From Epiperipatus broadwayi (lineage: Eukaryota; Onychophora; Udeonychophora; Euonychophora; Peripatidae), in the NCBI GenBank assembly GCA_028023455.1, contig JAQFVV010012498.1, forward strand, positions 4,325,797 to 4,389,796: 64,000 nt of DNA. Direction: 5' to 3'. This document shows, piece by piece, positions 1 to 15,451 of this stretch. The position numbers and the translations under genes are program-made. The stretch's first letter is position 1. Each line of letters opens with the position of its first letter. Under the pieces are notes generated by a model. The model was not told where the DNA came from. It saw nothing but the letters and a program-made list of their open reading frames with translations, and did not search any database.

Positions 1-2210
<2,210 letters not shown>

Positions 2211-2750
2211 CATTAATTAACTATTATATATAGTCTTTCAATCTGCAGACATACTTTTGATTAATTCCTTAACCTGCCACAACTGTTGTTAAATTCAAAA
2301 ACAAAATGGAAGCAAATGTCATCCTCTCAAATCCCATGAATCCTAAATGTTATTGTTAGCAGCTTGTCTATTAATTATATTAATTTTATTTATATTTATA
2401 AAAATTGCCTTTTTAATTTTTCTTTTATTATGGTTTCTCTCTTCATGAAGAATCTTAACCCTTTCAATATCAAACTTAAATTAATATTTACCTGTCCTTT
2501 CAAGATCCAAGAAAACTGAAGCAGTCATTGAATCATTATTATTTTTACTTTTTACATGCTTGTATAACAATTCATACTCCTTTAATCTTTTTTCAATATT
2601 GCACCTTGATACACTTATATAGAGCAACATACATCCACAAAAATTGATTTATAATATTATTATTGTGATTGACACCTTTGACAGTTTTCAAATTATTTAT
2701 TAATTTATTAACATTATTTGTAACACAAAATAAAACATTAAACACATTCT

Positions 2751-2860
<110 letters not shown>

Positions 2861-2989
2861 AAAAATTCACTTGAGCACTTGAAATATATGAAATAGATAT
2901 CCATTTTTATTATGAATAAAATAAATAGAAATAAAATGAATATAATTAATAGACAAGCTGCTAAAATTAAAATTTAGGATTCATGCAAT

Positions 2990-3300
2990 TTGAGTTGATT
3001 TTGAGCATTTGGCTCACCTCAGTGAGGAGATAGAATATTCAGACACTAGGTCTAAAATATCAACTCAAAACCCAGCACTTATTTAATATGTAACATTTAA
3101 GTAGAAAATTCCATATTAAATAAGTGCTGGGTTTTGAGTTGTTATTTTAAAGTGTCTGAATACTGTAGCTCCTCACTGAGGTGAGTTAAAAGCTCAAAAC
3201 TAACCAGTCTCAGGAAGGGAATGTTCTAGCTAGAGATTTTTAATATTTTTTCTCTTATTGCACTTATCAATTAAGAGCTTGTTTGAGCTATTGGTAATCT
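2990..3300 (+). mobile_element. Palindromic element with a decayed hammerhead (variant subfamily)
   Basis: Two arms of about 80-100 bp (roughly 2990-3089 and 3112-3215) are near reverse complements around a loop of about 22 bp. The inner arm parts, such as AACCCAGCACTTAT and its complement, match perfectly. The right arm carries a hammerhead-like motif (3170-3215). It is followed by a tail, about 3220-3300, with a GAGCTATTGGTAATCTCC-like sequence that recurs at 39.1 kb and 54.7 kb. There is no coding capacity. The shared ribozyme position, tail and palindromic plan place it with the elements at 39.0 and 54.2-54.8 kb. The outer boundaries are uncertain and no target duplication was found. Confidence 0.6.
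3170..3215 (+). ncRNA. Hammerhead ribozyme-like motif, variant core
   Basis: The fold follows the type I hammerhead order: stem I UCCUCA, then CUGAGGU, a stem II hairpin closed by GAG/CUC, AAAAC, a 3-bp stem III (ACU/AGU with loop AACC), the cleavage triplet GUC, and UCAGGA to close stem I with one mismatch. Against the consensus CUGANGA...GAAA it has A9 to U and G12 to A, so self-cleavage is doubtful. The same two changes occur at 39.0 kb. Confidence 0.5.
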
Positions 3301-3366
3301 CCTTATATTACATATTTGTAAATACAAGCTTAAAAAAGCAATGTCACACTATATTTGACTTGCTTT

Positions 3367-3471
<105 letters not shown>

Positions 3472-3475
3472 AAGT

Positions 3476-5864
3476 CAAAATATGTTGATCCATCTAACAT
3501 GAGCTGGGATACAATGAAATATACTTCAAACCCAGTCAAGCCTGAGATTTATATCAGGGACTAAGCTATATTTAAACCCATTCCACAAGACCCAGATCGA
3601 ATACCTAATGAATAACATAATAGTGATGGCACATGATAATTAATTCTTAAGTCCAGCTCGCTAGAAGAGTGAAAGAGACATATTTAATGAGAATGCATAT
3701 ATATGTTGGAATGTATGGAAGTGGAGAGAAGACAATTCGAACTATGTAAATGACTTGAATAATAATAAAATATTTAATAAAACATTTTATGAATAGAAAA
3801 TTGCTTAGATATTTATTTGAATGCTCTTATGAATAAATTACATATTATACATCAATAAATATATCTGGTGGGTTAGATTAAAGTGCCAATCATTTGATTG
3901 CAAAACAAACTTACACATTTTTAAATTAACAATTTCGTGGTGGCTCTGAAAGGTGATGATGAGCATACAAATTTATGAACCATTCTAGGAATCTTTATAC
4001 AGATTGTACATCCTATTTTCACACTGTTTCGGTTGTGAAAATCAAAATATACATTTTAAAATGGTTTAATCATGGAAGACAACAGTTGTGAAGATTTAGT
4101 AAAATAATATACATTTAAATCAAGTATTTTTAATTAGTGAATATAATAATTTTAACTATTCTTTAAGTTCAAACTTTAAAAGAAAAGAATAATTTGTTTT
4201 CTAAAAATATGTATACTCTTAAATAAATGGGATGAATTACGATGGTGGGATTTTATAAAAAATAAGAAAAACAATATTATTAATTAAACTAATGATTATT
4301 GTTGGAAAGACATATATATACATAAGAAAAGTGCAAGTTTATAAGTACAGCATCAAAATGAGGTCATTAGATAAATAAATTAATACTAATGGAAAATTAG
4401 CAAGGCTGATATAAAGGCAGAAGAATCCAAAGTAATGTCATGCTTCCAAATGAAGAGAACAAAATGGCTAAGAGTCCCTTTTCTAGGGTACTGCTTAGAG
4501 AAGTTTAATTGGGCTTGGTGTGGTCCACATGGTTCTTTGGGTGACTGATGCAAGAGGTTTGTTATACAAAAATGGTCCCCAGAAGGTCAACTACCCATAG
4601 GGCAGGCCATGAAGTAAGTTTATGGGTGTGGATTTATCATAACCCTCCAAGTTAGAAGCATGTAATATTTAATAAATAAGCCTTATATCAGCAGCACAAT
4701 GTAATACTGTCTTTAATGACATGAAATGGAAATAACTATTTTAAAATGCATGAACCTCACTCAAATGCTATGATTTAGGCAATCAACACTATGCTATGTA
4801 ATACATATTGGAAAGATTTAATTTGTACAAATCGATTTTAAAAATTACCCCCACCTTTTCTTCCTGGTTATTTAACTGACTAAAATTACATTCTTGTAAA
4901 TTTTGTAACTTGTTAATAATCAAGTATTTGAAATATTAAGAGTATAGCTTTATAATACACGATATATAAAAAAAAACAATAATAAGAAAAAATCACCCTG
5001 TCAGAATTAAATGTGTGAAATAAAAAAAAATTGATAGCGTTAATTTTTTGGGAATAATAAAATTATACATAAAGAATATATACTTCTTTTAACAACTTTT
5101 TAAAAACATTCTGTAATTGGGTTACCCTGAGAAACAATCTGGTAAGCATATTAATTAAAAAATATGTAAATCTACTTCAAAAAGGGAGTGTATTTTATTA
5201 ACCTCGACTCAGGGAGGTTTAAGTAGATGGGGGAAAATAACTTTATATATTAGGCTCGCAAGATTGTTTAGATTGGCAACTTTAAAATAATAAAATAAAA
5301 CAGTTTAAAATTAAGAAAGGAACTGCACCAAAATTAAAAAAATAAGAGCAGACTATACGTATAAAAGAAAATTCATAGTATGAGAGCAATACAGTTAATA
5401 ATTAGTAAAAACAACATTTAATTTAGCAATTTAAATGACATCCAGATAGCTGAAGTTTAGAAGGAGTAAGATGTAAAGTTTATAGGTGGTTCTTGGGTTA
5501 ATTACCTTGCAATATTAAAGAATCCATTTTAACAGTTCAGCTCCCACATGGCAAAATTAATAGGATTGAAATCATTTTAATAACAAGCTTCCATTAGGCA
5601 TTCCTTCATTTTAAATCATATTTTGAAGCATCAGTGAGATGATTATTTGAGGCAAGATTGACCAGAAGAGGCAAGGAAGGTGATTAGTTGTTTCTACTTG
5701 CTCAACATTTAAAAAATAGTGCAGAGTCTTTTTACAACAGATTTTCTACAAAATAATTCTCTCCTAGGTAGTCAAAATCAGCCCATTATATACAGCCATC
5801 AGGTATGTAAGGAATGCTTTTAGTATTACTTTTTTTTAATTTCATTTCCTTCACCTATTGTTTT
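3476..5864. other. AT-rich sequence, no gene seen
   Basis: Mostly unique AT-rich DNA. Around 4480-4650 the base composition is visibly less AT-rich, which may mark an old insertion, but I see no domain, terminal repeat or frame to name it. Confidence 0.5.
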
Positions 5865-6030
5865 GGAGATGCAACTGTTAATTTGTCCAAAAATATATTC
5901 ACATAAATTCTTAATTGGATTTCCCTTTTTACTTTAAGTCCATTTTAATTAAACATCCTTTTCCAAAATGAGATAATATAAAATTTCCACTCTTTTAGTT
6001 ATTTTTGGACAATTAACAGTTGCATACTCC
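5865..6030. mobile_element. MITE-like element with about 31-bp terminal inverted repeats
   Basis: Termini 5865-5895 and 6000-6030 are inverted copies of each other with small indels; both contain GCAACTGTTAATT followed by TGTCC and a run of A. The 166-bp unit has no coding capacity, which fits a miniature inverted-repeat transposable element. No convincing target duplication is visible, so the superfamily is unassigned. Confidence 0.6.
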
Positions 6031-6369
6031 ATCTTGGATTTTTAAAAGAAAAATATAATTTTTAATAAATTTAAAACAAAAGTTATTTTTTTACAAACTT
6101 AAAAGCAATATTGGTAAAATTAATATAATGTTAGTAATTGCTCCCGTTATATATGTATTTGAGCTGCACCTAATATATTTGTTTTTACTAAAAGAATTGA
6201 TAATAAATAGAAAAAAATATTAAGAGCTAAATTTTATAATCTTTTAAATGCACATATCAAACACACATATAAAGTAAATATACATGAATATAGAAGTGGT
6301 AAGGAACATACGGTTCAAACACGGCTTAGGAATTTGGTGAGTATGAAGGATCATGAAGCTCAACTGCTT

Positions 6370-7242
<873 letters not shown>

Positions 7243-7306
<64 letters not shown>
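7243..7306. repeat. (TA)n microsatellite
   Basis: TA array with one TTA interruption, immediately after the end of the RTE fragment. Confidence 0.95.
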
Positions 7307-7312
<6 letters not shown>

Positions 7313-9106
7313 CTATTCAAAATTATTATTACACTATACATAACTTTATCTAGGTGCTTTATGATTTGAAGATATTTGCTTTTAGAAATGATGGGCACCA
7401 CCATTTAATTTGGGATTGTGATTGTATGTATAGCACTTAAGTTTCCAAATCTTGATTTATCCTTCGTTGTAAAATATCGGCAGGATGTTTTATTTTCTTT
7501 TTTCAGTATTAATTCAGAATAGCTATCATTTGAAACAATATGTCATTTTAAATTTTTCAAGTTTTATTATTAATTTTAACATTTTATTGCCTGATTCAAA
7601 AATTATTCTTTAAAAATGAACAGAAATGAAGAGATAATCAAATTCAAAATATGAAATCATCAATATATATTCTAAGTTTATGGTGAAAAAAGCAAACAAA
7701 AAATATTCTGATTTATTGTTATAATATTATTAATGTTTTTTAATGAATATTTCTAATGGAAAACAAAGGGGGCAAATGACGTCTCAGTTTATTTAAAACC
7801 TGCTTGGCTGAATTAAGTTCCAGAAAATTGGGAATTTCAGGCATTATTTAAAATAATTTTATTAGTAATTTATAGATGCACACATAGTATTCTTTCACAT
7901 ATACATATTGTATATAGTTGTATACATAGTATTTTCAAACACACATATTGTATATAGCTTCTTTATAATAGCATATACATTTATTTGTACATTAATTTTT
8001 CTGCTAGAAATCAAATTTTTAAATTCAAAACGTGTTAAATGGTAAATATTATTAACTAAAAATGTATTATATGATCTTTCGTTTATGTTTTATGACATTT
8101 AATATCCATCATCAAGTTCAAGTTCGTAAACAAATATATGCTTATAATGAGCGTTTGGCAATGAAAGCAAATTCCTAACTTGACTTCTAACTGAAAATGC
8201 TAAAAAAAAAAAAAAAAAATTATTATATTTTGTTCTCATGTTTTTATTGCAGCAATGGTACTCTATATTTATTAGATTTTATGAGTATTTTAAATAAATA
8301 GTTTTCATATTTCCGACCATGAGTAAAACTTATTAACATATATCTTAAAATTATACACAACATAGTAAAGTCATAAATATAAAATAGGTTTTGAAATTAT
8401 TTGTTTTTTTTTAAAAGACATATTACATATTTATATATCTGACAATTCAAGTTATAAACGTGCAAAATACTAACTAATATAATTTCTGTTTAATTAACAA
8501 TGAAGCAAAGTTTTTAATGATGCGTGAATGCATCTATTTTTTTTTTTAATTAAAAATTGAAGAGACCATAAATGACACCTTAATTTCACACAAAACTAAT
8601 ATCAGTTGACTATGCCTTCTCATTGCTATAAAATAACAAATCGCTTTCTTTTCATTTGTATCAGTTATAAATTGAACCAGAAATTTTGTTTAGCAGCATC
8701 AGATGCCTATATTTTGATCTGTTTAAACAAGATACTATTTCTAAGTCCTTGGTTATCTTATATTTAACTTAAAATTATTTAGTATTGACAAATATTAAAC
8801 AAAAATATCTACTTCATTGATATTTTGTGTGCAATCACATATGCATGTAAGTTTATGTATACATTTATAAAACAAATTATATAACTTACTCCTGAAAATA
8901 TTTAACATCGATACTTAAAAAAAGATATTTACTAATTATGCTTAAAACGAGGTTGCAATTTTATGAATTTTCTTAATGAAATATTAATTTGACATACACT
9001 GTGTAGATATAAATGCAACCCATTAAATGGTTCAGATTTTTATGCACTTTTCACAAATATGAAAGATTTAATTGATTACAAATATTTATCTGGCTGTCTT
9101 GATAAT
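7307..9106. other. AT-rich sequence, no gene seen
   Basis: Stops are frequent in all frames. Near 7860-7940 there is a weak local repetition of CACATATTGTATATAG. Nothing else is recognised. Confidence 0.6.
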
Positions 9107-9226
9107 AACTGTTTATTTTAAATATAATTAAATAGCCCTCCAACTTCAGCAAATGACAATGTATTTTAAAGTTAGAGAATTCTTTACAATGCTTTTGCTA
9201 AAAGGCATAAATTTATTTAATCAATC
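9107..9226 (-). repeat. Dispersed repeat, inverted relative to copies near 15.6-16.1 kb
   Basis: Read on the minus strand, this block aligns with 15640-15793. Shared anchors are TTGATTAAATAAAT, GCAAAA.CATTGTA, CTTTAAAAT.CATTGTCATTT and AAAATAAACAGTT, in that order. It has no coding capacity and is probably part of a small non-autonomous repeat family. Confidence 0.6.
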
Positions 9227-10438
9227 AAAATATATTTTCAAAGTTATTTTATTGATTACTCAAAAGAATACATTATGTTTTCTTGGTGTACATGCAAAGT
9301 AGATAAAAATTACAAGTTGTTTATAAAAACACAAAATTATTCTTCTGTCATTTTGGAGAGATTTATAATGTTAGTGGCACAGGTCTTGATTCATTAAGGG
9401 TATGTGGCTGTAAATATTTTATAAGAAATAATATTTTATCTTTTTCTCTATGGGGTTTAATTTGTTGGAAATCTATGTTTTCTTTAACTATGATTATATA
9501 TAAAAGATTATAACAGATTTAATGTAAATATGCTTGCCCTAATTGCATATGACTTAAACAATGATTCACTATTAGAATTTGAATTGTTAAATGGCCTAGG
9601 AAATTCTGCACAAATGCTATCAAAATAAAAAAACTGAAATAACAAGTAATTTTCATTTCCCATGTTTCTATGGCATAGACATAATTTATCTTCAACGTTT
9701 CTGCAATGGCTTTTAAAGAGGAAACATTTCAATATAGTAAAAATACAAATTTAATTTAATTAGGAAAGAATTTTCGTTCAAGTGATCAAAATCTAAATTT
9801 CTAATAAATTGCTTGTTATATAACTTTAGTACTGTTTTCTCCATATTACCTTTTAACTGATGAGCAATTTCATAATTATCCCAATATTTGAATTTATTCT
9901 TAGATGTACAAAAAGAAAAAAAACATGGAATTGTATTTAATGGAGACATTAGTTTTATGGGTGGTGTATCTGTAGGTAATTTTTTTGCCTCAATTTATAA
10001 ATGAGAGTATAAAGTCATACAAAAAGTGATTAAATTTTAGTTTTTATTTTATTTTAAGTATATTAATAACACGAAGTGCTAAGCCATTTTGCATTAATGG
10101 TTGTTGAAGACACATTCTGGAGATGGATGTCAACTGACCACCCCAGAGAATTTTTTACACATATAGAATATATACTATTATATACTATTAGAAACAACTT
10201 TTATGAATAGTGTGATTGGAGAAAAATATGTGATTATTGTAATTATAAGAGAATTGAACAGTGACATTTTTGAATAGAGTGAAAGATAAAACTTTGAAAG
10301 TGAGTTAAGTATTTTTCAATTTTGTTTTATTTTTCCTGAAATTGTATGCACATTGCTAAAGAGCTCAGGTAGAATGAAAAACATAGAGATAAGCTCAGCC
10401 CTCCTTTAAGGAATTGTCTGTTGATTTCTTGTTATAAA
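9227..10438. other. AT-rich sequence with uncertain open stretches
   Basis: Two overlapping minus-strand open stretches, 9713-9949 and 9508-9732, could be joined by one frameshift into about 150 residues, but I recognise no domain. The rest is AT-rich filler. Confidence 0.3.
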
Positions 10439-10950
10439 TCAATCAATCACATTATTTTTAATATTAAATTCAAGCTTATATTTATATGAATATTTTTTCA
10501 AATTTTTTTGAAGTATTGTGATTTGTTTTTGTGAAGAAAGAAAAACTGGTACTTCACCCATATAAGCAATGCAAGAAATATTCACATTTAGTTCAAGAAT
10601 GTGTTGCACAGTCAGTTCTTGTTCAATTTCCATTAGTAGGAGATTTATATAACATGTAATAAAGAGAATACTTAAAAAGAAGCCTTGCTCTACCTAGAAA
10701 TGAGGGGCAAAAAATGAATGTCTACCATTAAATTTATCTGTTGAGTAGAAAACTGCTAAGTACATAAAAAGTGATTTTGGTATTGATATATTTGCTAGAG
10801 TATTTATAAGGTGGTCAATAGGAATATTGTCAAAATTTACCTGAATATTTAGATGAACTATTAGAGAACTATAGCTTTTTTCATTTCAAAATGGCTCAAT
10901 TACTGTCTTAAAAGGAAATGCTGCTTGGCCGGTGGACATTCCTTTCTTGG
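10439..10950 (-). pseudogene. Reverse transcriptase fragment of a LINE
   Basis: Reading in one frame on the minus strand gives the RT palm blocks in order. LIVHLNIQVNFDNIP stands where the first catalytic Asp block (DIKKAFD-like) belongs. It is followed by DHLINTLANISIPKSLF and, after an in-frame stop at about 10698, VEQGFFLSILF..CYINLLL, the RQG..LSPLLFN..I block. ISCIAYMGEVPVFLSS stands in the YADD position (both Asp lost: YMGE), then KYKLEFNIKNNVI (the LEINIKKTKV block). Loss of the YADD aspartates and the internal stop make this a fossil. The likely endonuclease of the same element lies upstream at 11663-12170. I cannot assign the clade. Confidence 0.75.
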
Positions 10951-11662
10951 AAAATTGATTTTTGACAACTTTGACAAGATATGTGGTTTAATTTATTTTT
11001 CAATAATGATTCAAGAAATTTGATGCCAAATGGATTCATATAGATAGGTCTTAAATTTATAATCATGGAGATCTGATTATTTGATAAATAGGGCTACAGA
11101 TATAGGGTATAAACCATTGGTGGAATAATAACTTCTTGTTAAAAAAGTTATTTTGTTTGAAAGAATATTTGAAGTAAATTCTCTCAAATAGGTGTAGACA
11201 AAATGAGGAATGTTATGCACACCACGGTGACTTGTGACTGGTATTGAAGTAAGTCATCTTGAAATTTGAGTAAATTAGGTTCATCAGACATACTGTATAG
11301 ACCAAATATGTGATCTCACAATGAAATATCTTTTTATTGCTATATATTCTTTCAGACTATCACATGTAGTTTTATATTCATCATTTAATACCTGTATTTT
11401 AATCCAGTCATCACTTGTTGAAGATTTTTTAATAATTCATTTGTGGAAATCATCTACTAGGGCAAGTAGTCTTGAGGGTGGTGGATTAGACCAAGTGATA
11501 AAATCAATGTGATGCAATATTGACCAAGGCAATTCAGACACATACTGGATCTCATTTAAGGTTTCTAAGTTTCAAAAGTGCAATATATATTTCTGAGAAC
11601 AGAAATTATTTAGTTTGTTTTGGAAGGGATACTCTTATTGTCAACCCTGTGAAAATCAGTAT

Positions 11663-12170
11663 TTAATGTGTATAATGAATATTTAGTGATACTATTGCCG
11701 CTAAATGATCTGAAATGGTGGAATTTTTTAGGACTGTGCTAATCATGTTATGAAGCACTTGGGGGTAAAATATCAAATGATAATGAATACATGCCATTAA
11801 AAAGGATATTGAGTTTTCTGGCAAGAACAATTGACCACTTATTAATGGAAAGTTAATTGTATGGGGCATTTATTCACAAATTTCCATATTTTATATTAAA
11901 GTTCCCAAACAGAAGGATTGGAAAAAAAAAAAAAAATAAAATTAATTGTTAGAATAATTCTATTTACTATAATTTTCCCAGGAACAATATGCACAAAGAC
12001 AATGTTTAAAGTTAATACTCGGTGCTTAACTGTCACAATTAATAAATGTTCATCTATAAAAATATTTTTTAAAAATTTAAATGGAGATAATTTAGCAATA
12101 ATAAAAGCATTTTTGGTTGATTGAAAATAAGTTTTTTGAAAATATAGGGAATTTATAATTATTAAGATAG
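11663..12170 (-). pseudogene. AP-type endonuclease fragment of the same LINE
   Basis: Minus-strand translation of about 12170-11890 gives LLIVTVKHRVLTLNIVFVHI, which resembles the strand preceding the Asn/His part of exonuclease-endonuclease-phosphatase (EEP) domains of LINEs. Further along, 11869-11663 reads HLIFYPQVL...STISDHLAAIVSL; the SDH triad is the C-terminal catalytic signature of this fold. The two parts are in different frames, so the copy is broken. Order (endonuclease then RT), strand and spacing fit one LINE ORF2 running from about 12170 down to 10440. EEP-type elements exclude the R2 group. Confidence 0.55.
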
Positions 12171-12298
12171 TTCGATGGATCAGTATTTGAATTATAATAT
12201 ACTTTTTGTATTTTTATATTGGACTATTTCCATCATCTAATATGTGTGCTGAATGTCTTTAGAAAAGTTTAATTTTAGTTAAATAATTCCAATGCATT

Positions 12299-12382
12299 CA
12301 ACTGTTAGTAATATCACAGCAAACAGGTTAGTATATGCACCAACTGTTAGTAATATCACAGCAAACAGGTTAGTATATACAC
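12299..12382. repeat. 42-bp direct tandem repeat, two copies
   Basis: Units 12299-12340 and 12341-12382 differ at one base near the end. They lie in the 3' non-coding part of PLE 1. Confidence 0.9.
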
Positions 12383-12426
12383 AACATTTTGAGAGGTATT
12401 TTTCTCCTCTCTTCTTCAGGTGTTGC
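12381..12426 (-). ncRNA. Hammerhead-like motif in PLE 1 3' region (degenerate)
   Basis: On the minus strand the sequence reads CUGAAGA (fits CUGANGA), then a strong stem II GAGAGG/CCUCUC, then AAAA where GAAA is expected. GCAACA before it can pair with UGUUGU after it. A clear stem III with cleavage triplet is missing, so this is a relic or half motif. PLE terminal repeats are known to carry hammerheads, which supports the reading. Confidence 0.4.
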
Positions 12427-12434
12427 TAGCCTGG

Positions 12435-12530
12435 CCAGTGACAGTACTAACATGAGATTCGAACCTGGGCCATTAGAATATTGATAATTGAATTTTAAGG
12501 TAATGCTCTAACCAACTGAGCCATCCTGCC
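12435..12530 (-). other. tRNA-like segment with A and B boxes (SINE head or tRNA relic)
   Basis: Read on the minus strand it starts GGCAGGATGGCTCAGTTGG, where TGGCTCAGTTGG fits the pol III A box (TRGCNNAGYNGG). About 47 bases later comes GGTTCGAATC, fitting the B box. The D-arm (GCTC/GAGC) pairs, but the T-arm stem and the acceptor stem do not close, so it is not a functional tRNA gene. It lies inside PLE 1, downstream of the coding part, so it was either captured or inserted there. Confidence 0.6.
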
Positions 12531-12584
12531 AAAGGCAACAGTATGTAGTAATTTCATATACTTATCTATGAGATTCCTCCTGAT

Positions 12585-13293
12585 TTCTCCACTTTTTCTT
12601 CAGAGCAAAATTGATTAGTGGTTTTCATACATTATGTATAGTCACACTTGGTTGGCTTATGGGATTTTTTGCCATTGTCATGTGAGCAGCTTCTTTAAAT
12701 TTTCTTCTTTGTCCAATAATTTTGTATTTTCCCAATCGAACGTATGTTCATTGGTCCATACATGGTCTGCTACCTTAGACACATCTGTTTTTTCTCTTCT
12801 AATCATCAGTTTATGTTCTTGCAAGAGCTTTTGAATGGGATGGCTGGTTTCACCAATGTATGTTTGTCCACATTCACATGGTATTACATAGATGCAGTTT
12901 TTTCTTTGCAGCATTTCAAGTTTAGGCTTTGTAGATGTTAGAATTCCTAATAGTGTGGTATGGCTCTGGAAAGCTGTTCTGATTGCAGATTTTCCTTAAT
13001 TTGTCTGCTATTTTTGGAATGTATGGATACACTACAGTACTGATAATTGTCTTTTCTTTTGATGGTTATTTTTGGAGTCTATTTAATGTTTTCTTAATAA
13101 CAGCTGGTGGATAACCATTTTTCTTAAGAGTTTGTTCTATATATATCTTTTCTTTTTCCAAATCGCCAGTTTCTGAACAAACTTCTTTTGCTCTCTTCCA
13201 CAGTGATAGTATAACTCCATGTTTTGTGTTTCTGGTGTGATTATTTGTTTTAAAGACAATCAACACACATATTAGATGATGGAAATAGTCCAA
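12585..13293 (-). pseudogene. PLE protein: end of RT and GIY-YIG endonuclease (broken)
   Basis: The first stretch (13293-13066) reads LWKRAKEVCSETGDLEKEK..., then LKKNGYPPAVI. This is the RT-distal region of PLE proteins, where an NGYP-like block is typical. In another frame the linker IRTAFQSHTTLLGILTSTKP follows, then the GIY-YIG nuclease: NCIYVIPCECGQTYIGET, EHK, and VADHVWTNEHTFDWENTKLL with a Glu in the usual catalytic position. The expected Arg after GET is not seen (SHPIQKLL). After 12678 a frameshift continues into KEAAHMTMAKNPISQPS. GIY-YIG domains cut the target for PLE integration. At least two frameshifts make it non-functional, and most of the RT is absent. Confidence 0.85.
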
Positions 13294-13341
13294 TATAAAA
13301 ATGCAGCTAGAACACCATCATCACAAACCTTCAGAAAAACA

Positions 13342-15451
13342 ATAATATACTTTTGTTTCTATTAAATACAGTATGTGAATCAATACACTATTATACTATT
13401 TTGACAACTGCAAAACTTACCCACTGAATTTAATCATCTAACATCCAAAGTATGATCATTATTTTATTTTACTGATTTTCATTATCAATATTTATTACAA
13501 ATGTCAATATAGAAGGTACAAACAGAAATTTAGTATTTGTACATACAGGGCTAATAAAATGCTATGGGAGTAGATATATTCATAACTCCATTAGTCAATG
13601 AATCCCCTGAGTCAAACCTTTTTGTTTTCAACAATATGAATCACAATGCACTAAACTTATCTCTTCAATGGCAGTTGAATTTTCATCAGTTGAGTCTTTA
13701 GGATTAGTCATTTGAATATACATATTTGATTTAGCTTTCATTATGACCTTTAGTGGGTATGGCGTTTTTATCCTCACTAACATCAAATTAAAAGTTTTTA
13801 TTTTTCTTACACTTTTTACATGGTGGATTTCTTGGCTTTTTCTTAGAGCTTATATCATTGTTACTCATGCATATACTCAACTCTTTTATTGCCAAAAATG
13901 TATCCATAATTTTATTGGATGTTCTATTGGTTGAAACTGCAAATAGGTTTATGCTTTTAATCTTATTATTTTTTCTTAAGGTTTTTCTATGAAGGTGTAA
14001 TATTTTTGTCTTGTTTATTTTGATCAATAATGCTAAGTAGAGTGCTGTCAATATTAAATGTTGTATTTGCATCTTCAAGCAATATTGTTTTAGCACAATA
14101 TTTGAACATGTTCTTCCAACATCAGACATTGATATGTTGAGGTGACTACCATATTGCAACATTCAGGTATCAGTTTGCACTAATAATATACCCAAGTTGT
14201 TTACAATCATAACAGGCTTAAGACCTCCAATCATGAGTGGAGGCATTGTTTTTTTTTTGATCAGTAATTTACATTGGCATATCAATAGCATTGATATTTT
14301 TATGTAGATCTATTGTGTATTTGAACTGATGTATCTTTTGAGAGTAATGAATAACAACTAATTACTACTATTAAAATCATTTCAGTTATAGTAAAAATAA
14401 GTATTTTTCAAGATTTCCATTATAAAGTTTTTTTTCTGTTAATTAATTTTTACAATGACAATTTTGACTATCATATGCATTTTGTTTTCTCAATGTTTTT
14501 TTTTTCTACATTATCATTGTAATATTGTAATATTATGTATCCTGAATTAGAATGATCCACTATTTTAATAATTGAATCCCACATTATGTGTATATGTGGA
14601 TTATATAAAAAATATTTGGAAAACAATATAGGGAGAAATTAAGATGGTTATTGCAAAAACACTTGACAGATTTATAAAAAACCTGCTTAAACAAGTCATT
14701 TGTCATGATCACATTAAATTTCTCTGATATTTGACTAAGGTTTTCTTACTTCCAATCTTCTTGTTGGTAACTGTTATTAAAACCCATCATAGATGTCAAA
14801 ATATGCAATTATTCAATATTGTTTTCTGTTGAATGATAAAACCTAGACACTATATTTGGATTATTTAACACTTTTACTTTCACATTGATACTTTTTGGAC
14901 TATCATCTTTTTGCCAATTTACTGCAAGGATGATATGTTTTTATTTTATTCACATAAGAATTGAGTTTTTTCAGGTGATAGAACTTCATGATATTTTTAA
15001 TAAATCTAGCACAATACTGAAACTCAACAATGATAATTCCATTGTTATGTTCATGTAAGAATTGATTAGCATATATAGATTTGGAAAATGCTGCCATTTT
15101 GTTCTCAGACAATAAAAATTTTGATATTTGTAATATATCCAGCACAATAGTGTAAATATAATCCATTATATAATATTACACTCAAGATAATAGTAAAAAT
15201 ATTCTTTTCTAATGAAAGAATAATAAGGTATAATTCATTATTATACATTGCAATGTTTATATGATGTACTAAAATCAATCAAATAGGAATTTATTGCTAT
15301 ATATTTTTACACCTAACATATAAATCTGGTTAGTAAGAAATGATTTTCAGTTTTAATCCCCTGAGTGATTATTTAAATTCTAATAATATGTAATAAATAC
15401 TAATTTACAGTACTAAATATTTAGATGTAATGTTTTGAGATTAAATTATTG
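13342..15451. other. AT-rich sequence with uncertain open stretches
   Basis: A 124-codon minus-strand frame (14162-13788) ends in a lysine-rich tail, PRNPPCKKCKKNKNF. Upstream of it another frame reads PPLMIGGLKPVMI, which faintly recalls the pogo/Tigger DDE transposase block but is not convincing. I assign no function. Confidence 0.25.

Larger units (their letters stand above)
12207..13341 (-). mobile_element. Penelope-like element (PLE 1) with inverted termini
   Basis: A 5'-truncated Penelope-like retroelement. Arms 12211-12248 and 13264-13301 are 38-bp perfect inverted repeats (each contains CCATCATCTAATATGTGTG or its complement). The 13-bp direct repeat ATAATATACTTTT occurs at 12194-12206 and 13342-13354 and is a candidate target-site duplication. 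About 40 bp extra lies between the right arm and the right flank. Inside, in minus orientation, are the pseudogene with GIY-YIG domain, a tRNA-like segment, a hammerhead-like motif and a 42-bp tandem repeat. Inverted or direct terminal repeats with a short extension are known in PLEs; the exact ends here are inferred. Confidence 0.75.

Noticed and set aside
13788-14250. Possible pogo/Tigger transposase relic on the minus strand
   Set aside because: Only a PPLMIG-like word resembles the family; no DDE residues or terminal repeats could be placed.
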